A stretch of 7,813 nucleotides of DNA from positions 1 through 7,813 of the forward strand of contig CALGTD010000135.1 in the NCBI GenBank assembly GCA_937901895.1, in the 5' to 3' direction. The notes below the pieces were generated by a model. The model was not told the origin of the DNA. It worked only from the letters and a program-made list of their open reading frames with translations, and did no database searches. Positions within the stretch are counted from its first letter, which is position 1. Each line of letters begins with the position of its first letter. Made by a program: the position numbers and the translations under genes. The stretch comes from an uncultured Spartobacteria bacterium (GTDB taxonomy: Bacteria; Verrucomicrobiota; Verrucomicrobiia; Chthoniobacterales; JAATET01). Shown here one piece after another: positions 6,823-7,813 of the stretch.

Positions 6823-7227
6823 GTTTAACGTCGAAGATGAGCGGCGGAGTTGGCTCCATCGCTTTGTCAGGCTCAGTTTTTTGAGAGATAGCGTCAGATA
6901 GATGAGACAAGCCCCTCATTTCTATCTGCCTCAGGATTTCTTCGTCTGTTCCCCTATAGCGAACCGCCTCCACGCAAGATCCCCACATTGCCTCAAGGAC
7001 TAGATCAAGCTCCTCTTGGTTCCTGGGCTGTTTGTGGAATCGGCAGCTTCGTGGACCCTTGCAGTCGCAATCGAATGATATATTCGTCGGGGCGGTTTCG
7101 GTTGGCAGGCCACAAATAATACACTGGGTCGTAACGTAGAACGGCCCGGCTCGTTTGAAGCGTCAATCTCCTCCTTGGCGTCGACGAGGCGGTCTTTTAA
7201 AGGGTCGTAGTGCACGGAAAGGCTCAT
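6809..7227 (-). pseudogene. Cys-rich protein gene broken by a one-base frameshift
   Basis: The ATG at 7227 lies six bases after the R' box of the attC-like site at 7234. It opens MSLSVHYDPLKDRLVDAKEEIDAS (first 20-odd codons), then that frame drifts and stops at 7000. From 7156 leftward another frame is open for 115 residues to a TGA at 6809 and looks far more protein-like: KRAGPFYVTTQCIICG, then FDCDC.....SC.FH, then an acidic helical part (EELDLVLEAMW, TDEEILRQIE) and a tail PLIFDVKPITI. It has no start codon of its own near its beginning. Adding one A to the AAA at 7156-7154 joins the two into one protein of about 139 residues. The CxxC, CxC, C and H suggest metal binding. I do not recognise the family. 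Either a true frameshift or a homopolymer sequencing error. Confidence 0.6.
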
Positions 7228-7233
7228 TCTTCT

Positions 7234-7359
7234 GCCTGACGCCAGGCTCAGCCACCCCGAACGGGCGTCCAAGCTCTGGAGTGATGTGGATGAAAAGCCG
7301 GCCGGTCATAAGAAACCGGCGCGTGGCGGCTAGGGGTTTGCTGCAGTGTCTTGTTTGGC
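7234..7359 (-). repeat. attC-like recombination site 3 (126 bases)
   Basis: Minus strand: GCCAAAC (7359-7353, R''), spacer, CTGCAGC..ACCCC (7346-7333, L'' region), a central part with its own hairpin, GGGGTGGCTGAG (7258-7247, L' region), five-base spacer, GTCAGGC (7240-7234, R'). CT-CAGC-nn-ACCCC pairs with GGGGT-nn-GCTG-AG, leaving the G of CTGCAG unpaired. A one-base extrahelical bulge in one L arm is a hallmark of attC sites. R'' and R' each differ from RYYYAAC/GTTRRRY by about one base. The preceding gene ends (TAG at 7332-7330) inside the site, and the next starts six bases beyond it. Confidence 0.58.
7293..7320 (-). terminator. Terminator-like hairpin inside attC-like site 3
   Basis: GCCGGT (7320-7315), eight-base loop, ACCGGC (7306-7301), then CGGC and TTTT on the minus strand. 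The six-pair GC stem is followed by a short T run after four bases, so termination would be weak. It probably forms the tip structure of the attC-like site. The end of it (ACCGGC.GGCTTTT..CAT) resembles the terminator at 6092-6118. Confidence 0.35.
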
Positions 7360-7740
7360 TTGTGGGGTAACCTCGGGAGTAGGAGAAGGGTTTGGAATGA
7401 CCACGAAGTCAAATATGGATGCTTTGAAAATCGCTGTCTGAATCTTGATGCTTTTCTCTTTCGGCAAATTCGACTTCGAGACGATATGCGAGACGCGGCT
7501 CGCAAATATATTCTTCTTGGTAAGAAGGACTTCGATGGGAAGCTTCGTAAGAGCCTTCTTGTAATACGCAGTTGCCGCAATCGGGTTTACTCTGGTAATC
7601 GAAATTGTAAGGGAATATGCACGCCGATAGGGGGAACTCCCTTTTGGGAGACGATCAAGTCGTCGTATCAACTGTCGTTCCCTTTGTTTTTGCGCAGGAG
7701 AAAGAGGAGTGTAGGCAGCAGTGTTTATCGCACCCACCAA
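7330..7740 (-). CDS. Hypothetical cassette protein, start disrupted or uncertain
   Basis: From a TTG at 7740 the frame gives 136 residues; a GTG follows at 7737. It is rich in lysine, serine and isoleucine in its middle and ends in a proline/threonine-rich tail (PNPSPTPEVTPQAKQ) that runs into the attC-like site, with TAG at 7332-7330. I do not recognise it. In the same frame an ATG at 7797 would add MPFPLSYILR, an amber TAG (7767-7765), then LLLPVWIL in front of LVGAINTAAY. Together these would make a good signal peptide or membrane anchor, so the original gene may have started at 7797. A plus-strand frame over the same bases (7351-7758) is less likely, given the orientation of the neighbours. 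No Shine-Dalgarno is seen before the TTG. Confidence 0.5.
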   Translation of the reverse strand: MVGAINTAAYTPLSPAQKQRERQLIRRLDRLPKGSSPYRRAYSLTISITRVNPIAATAYYKKALTKLPIEVLLTKKNIFASRVSHIVSKSNLPKEKSIKIQTAIFKASIFDFVVIPNPSPTPEVTPQAKQDTAANP

Positions 7741-7813
7741 GAGAATCCAGACAGGTAGTAGAAGCTATCTCAAAATATAGCTGAGTGGAAATGGCATGCT
7801 AGGTGCTGCATGT

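Larger units (their letters stand above)
6124..7813 (-). mobile_element. Probable end of an integron gene-cassette array
   Basis: Low-GC small genes of unknown function, all on the minus strand, alternate with attC-like sites: 6124-6182, 6639-6822 (3' half well defined) and 7234-7359. Each gene ends in or against a site, and the next starts 6-10 bases past its R' box without a ribosome binding site, the layout known for integron cassettes. Inferred cassette boundaries lie in the R' boxes near 6645 and 7240. The last site is followed by a terminator and then leuS, so this would be the distal end of the array; the integrase and attI would lie to the right, outside the window. Without an integrase in view this stays a proposal. 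Confidence 0.5.

Noticed and set aside
7186..7206. CCCTTTA as a programmed -1 slippery site in the Cys-rich gene
   Set aside because: A -1 slip there meets a TGA within about a dozen codons; the frame change must occur later, near 7156.
7000..7272. Minus-strand 90-residue protein as a single intact gene
   Set aside because: Its first residues lie in the attC-like site, and after about codon 24 from ATG 7227 the other frame is clearly the coding one.
7351..7758. Plus-strand frame of 135 codons
   Set aside because: Antisense to the cassette gene at 7330-7740, which fits the orientation of the sites and neighbours better.
6124..7813. CRISPR array or tRNA genes in the right-hand region
   Set aside because: The repeats are only two to three copies, of unequal length and flank genes rather than spacers; no cloverleaf found by eye.

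Overview
The window joins two unlike regions. Positions 1 to about 6,100 are GC-rich and hold three well-supported genes. The right-hand 1.7 kb is visibly lower in GC and holds small, unrecognised minus-strand genes separated by repeated, foldable sequences. The passenger protein with autotransporter-associated beta-strand repeats and a 'YIVEASSD..DW...FYRLRI' tail, together with an OprB-type porin and high GC, suggests a Gram-negative bacterium of the Verrucomicrobiota (Opitutaceae-like). This is an inference from gene content; no rRNA or other strong marker is present.

Left region. A large secreted beta-strand repeat protein runs off the left edge on the plus strand and ends at 1775. It converges, with a gap of only 10 bases, on a minus-strand oprB-family porin gene (1786-3177). 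Upstream of the porin on the same strand, 51 bases away, is leuS (leucyl-tRNA synthetase, 3229-5775), complete with its HIGH and KMSKS signatures. leuS and the porin gene are probably partly co-transcribed. The gap between them has a hairpin that places a strong AGGAGG in its loop, while the porin ATG itself has no ribosome binding site at normal distance.

Middle. From 5776 to about 6120 there is the leuS leader and no convincing gene. A textbook rho-independent terminator (6092-6118) faces left and separates leuS from transcription arriving from the right.

Right region. I read 6124-7813 as the end of an integron-type gene-cassette array running right to left. Three attC-like sites (6124-6182, 6639-6822 and 7234-7359) carry R''/R' boxes near RYYYAAC/GTTRRRY and paired L boxes, and two show an extrahelical base. 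Genes end inside or against these sites, and the next gene starts 6-10 bases beyond them. The cassettes encode a membrane-anchored protein with a BamE-like motif (6182-6628), a Cys-rich protein broken by what looks like a one-base deletion in an A run (6809-7227), a possible 51-residue membrane protein overlapping its stop by ATGA (6657-6812), and a protein of unknown function whose signal-peptide-like N-terminus is interrupted by an amber codon (7330-7740, perhaps from 7797). No integron integrase or attI is in the window. The array reading therefore rests on site structure and gene layout, and is the most interesting part of the window.
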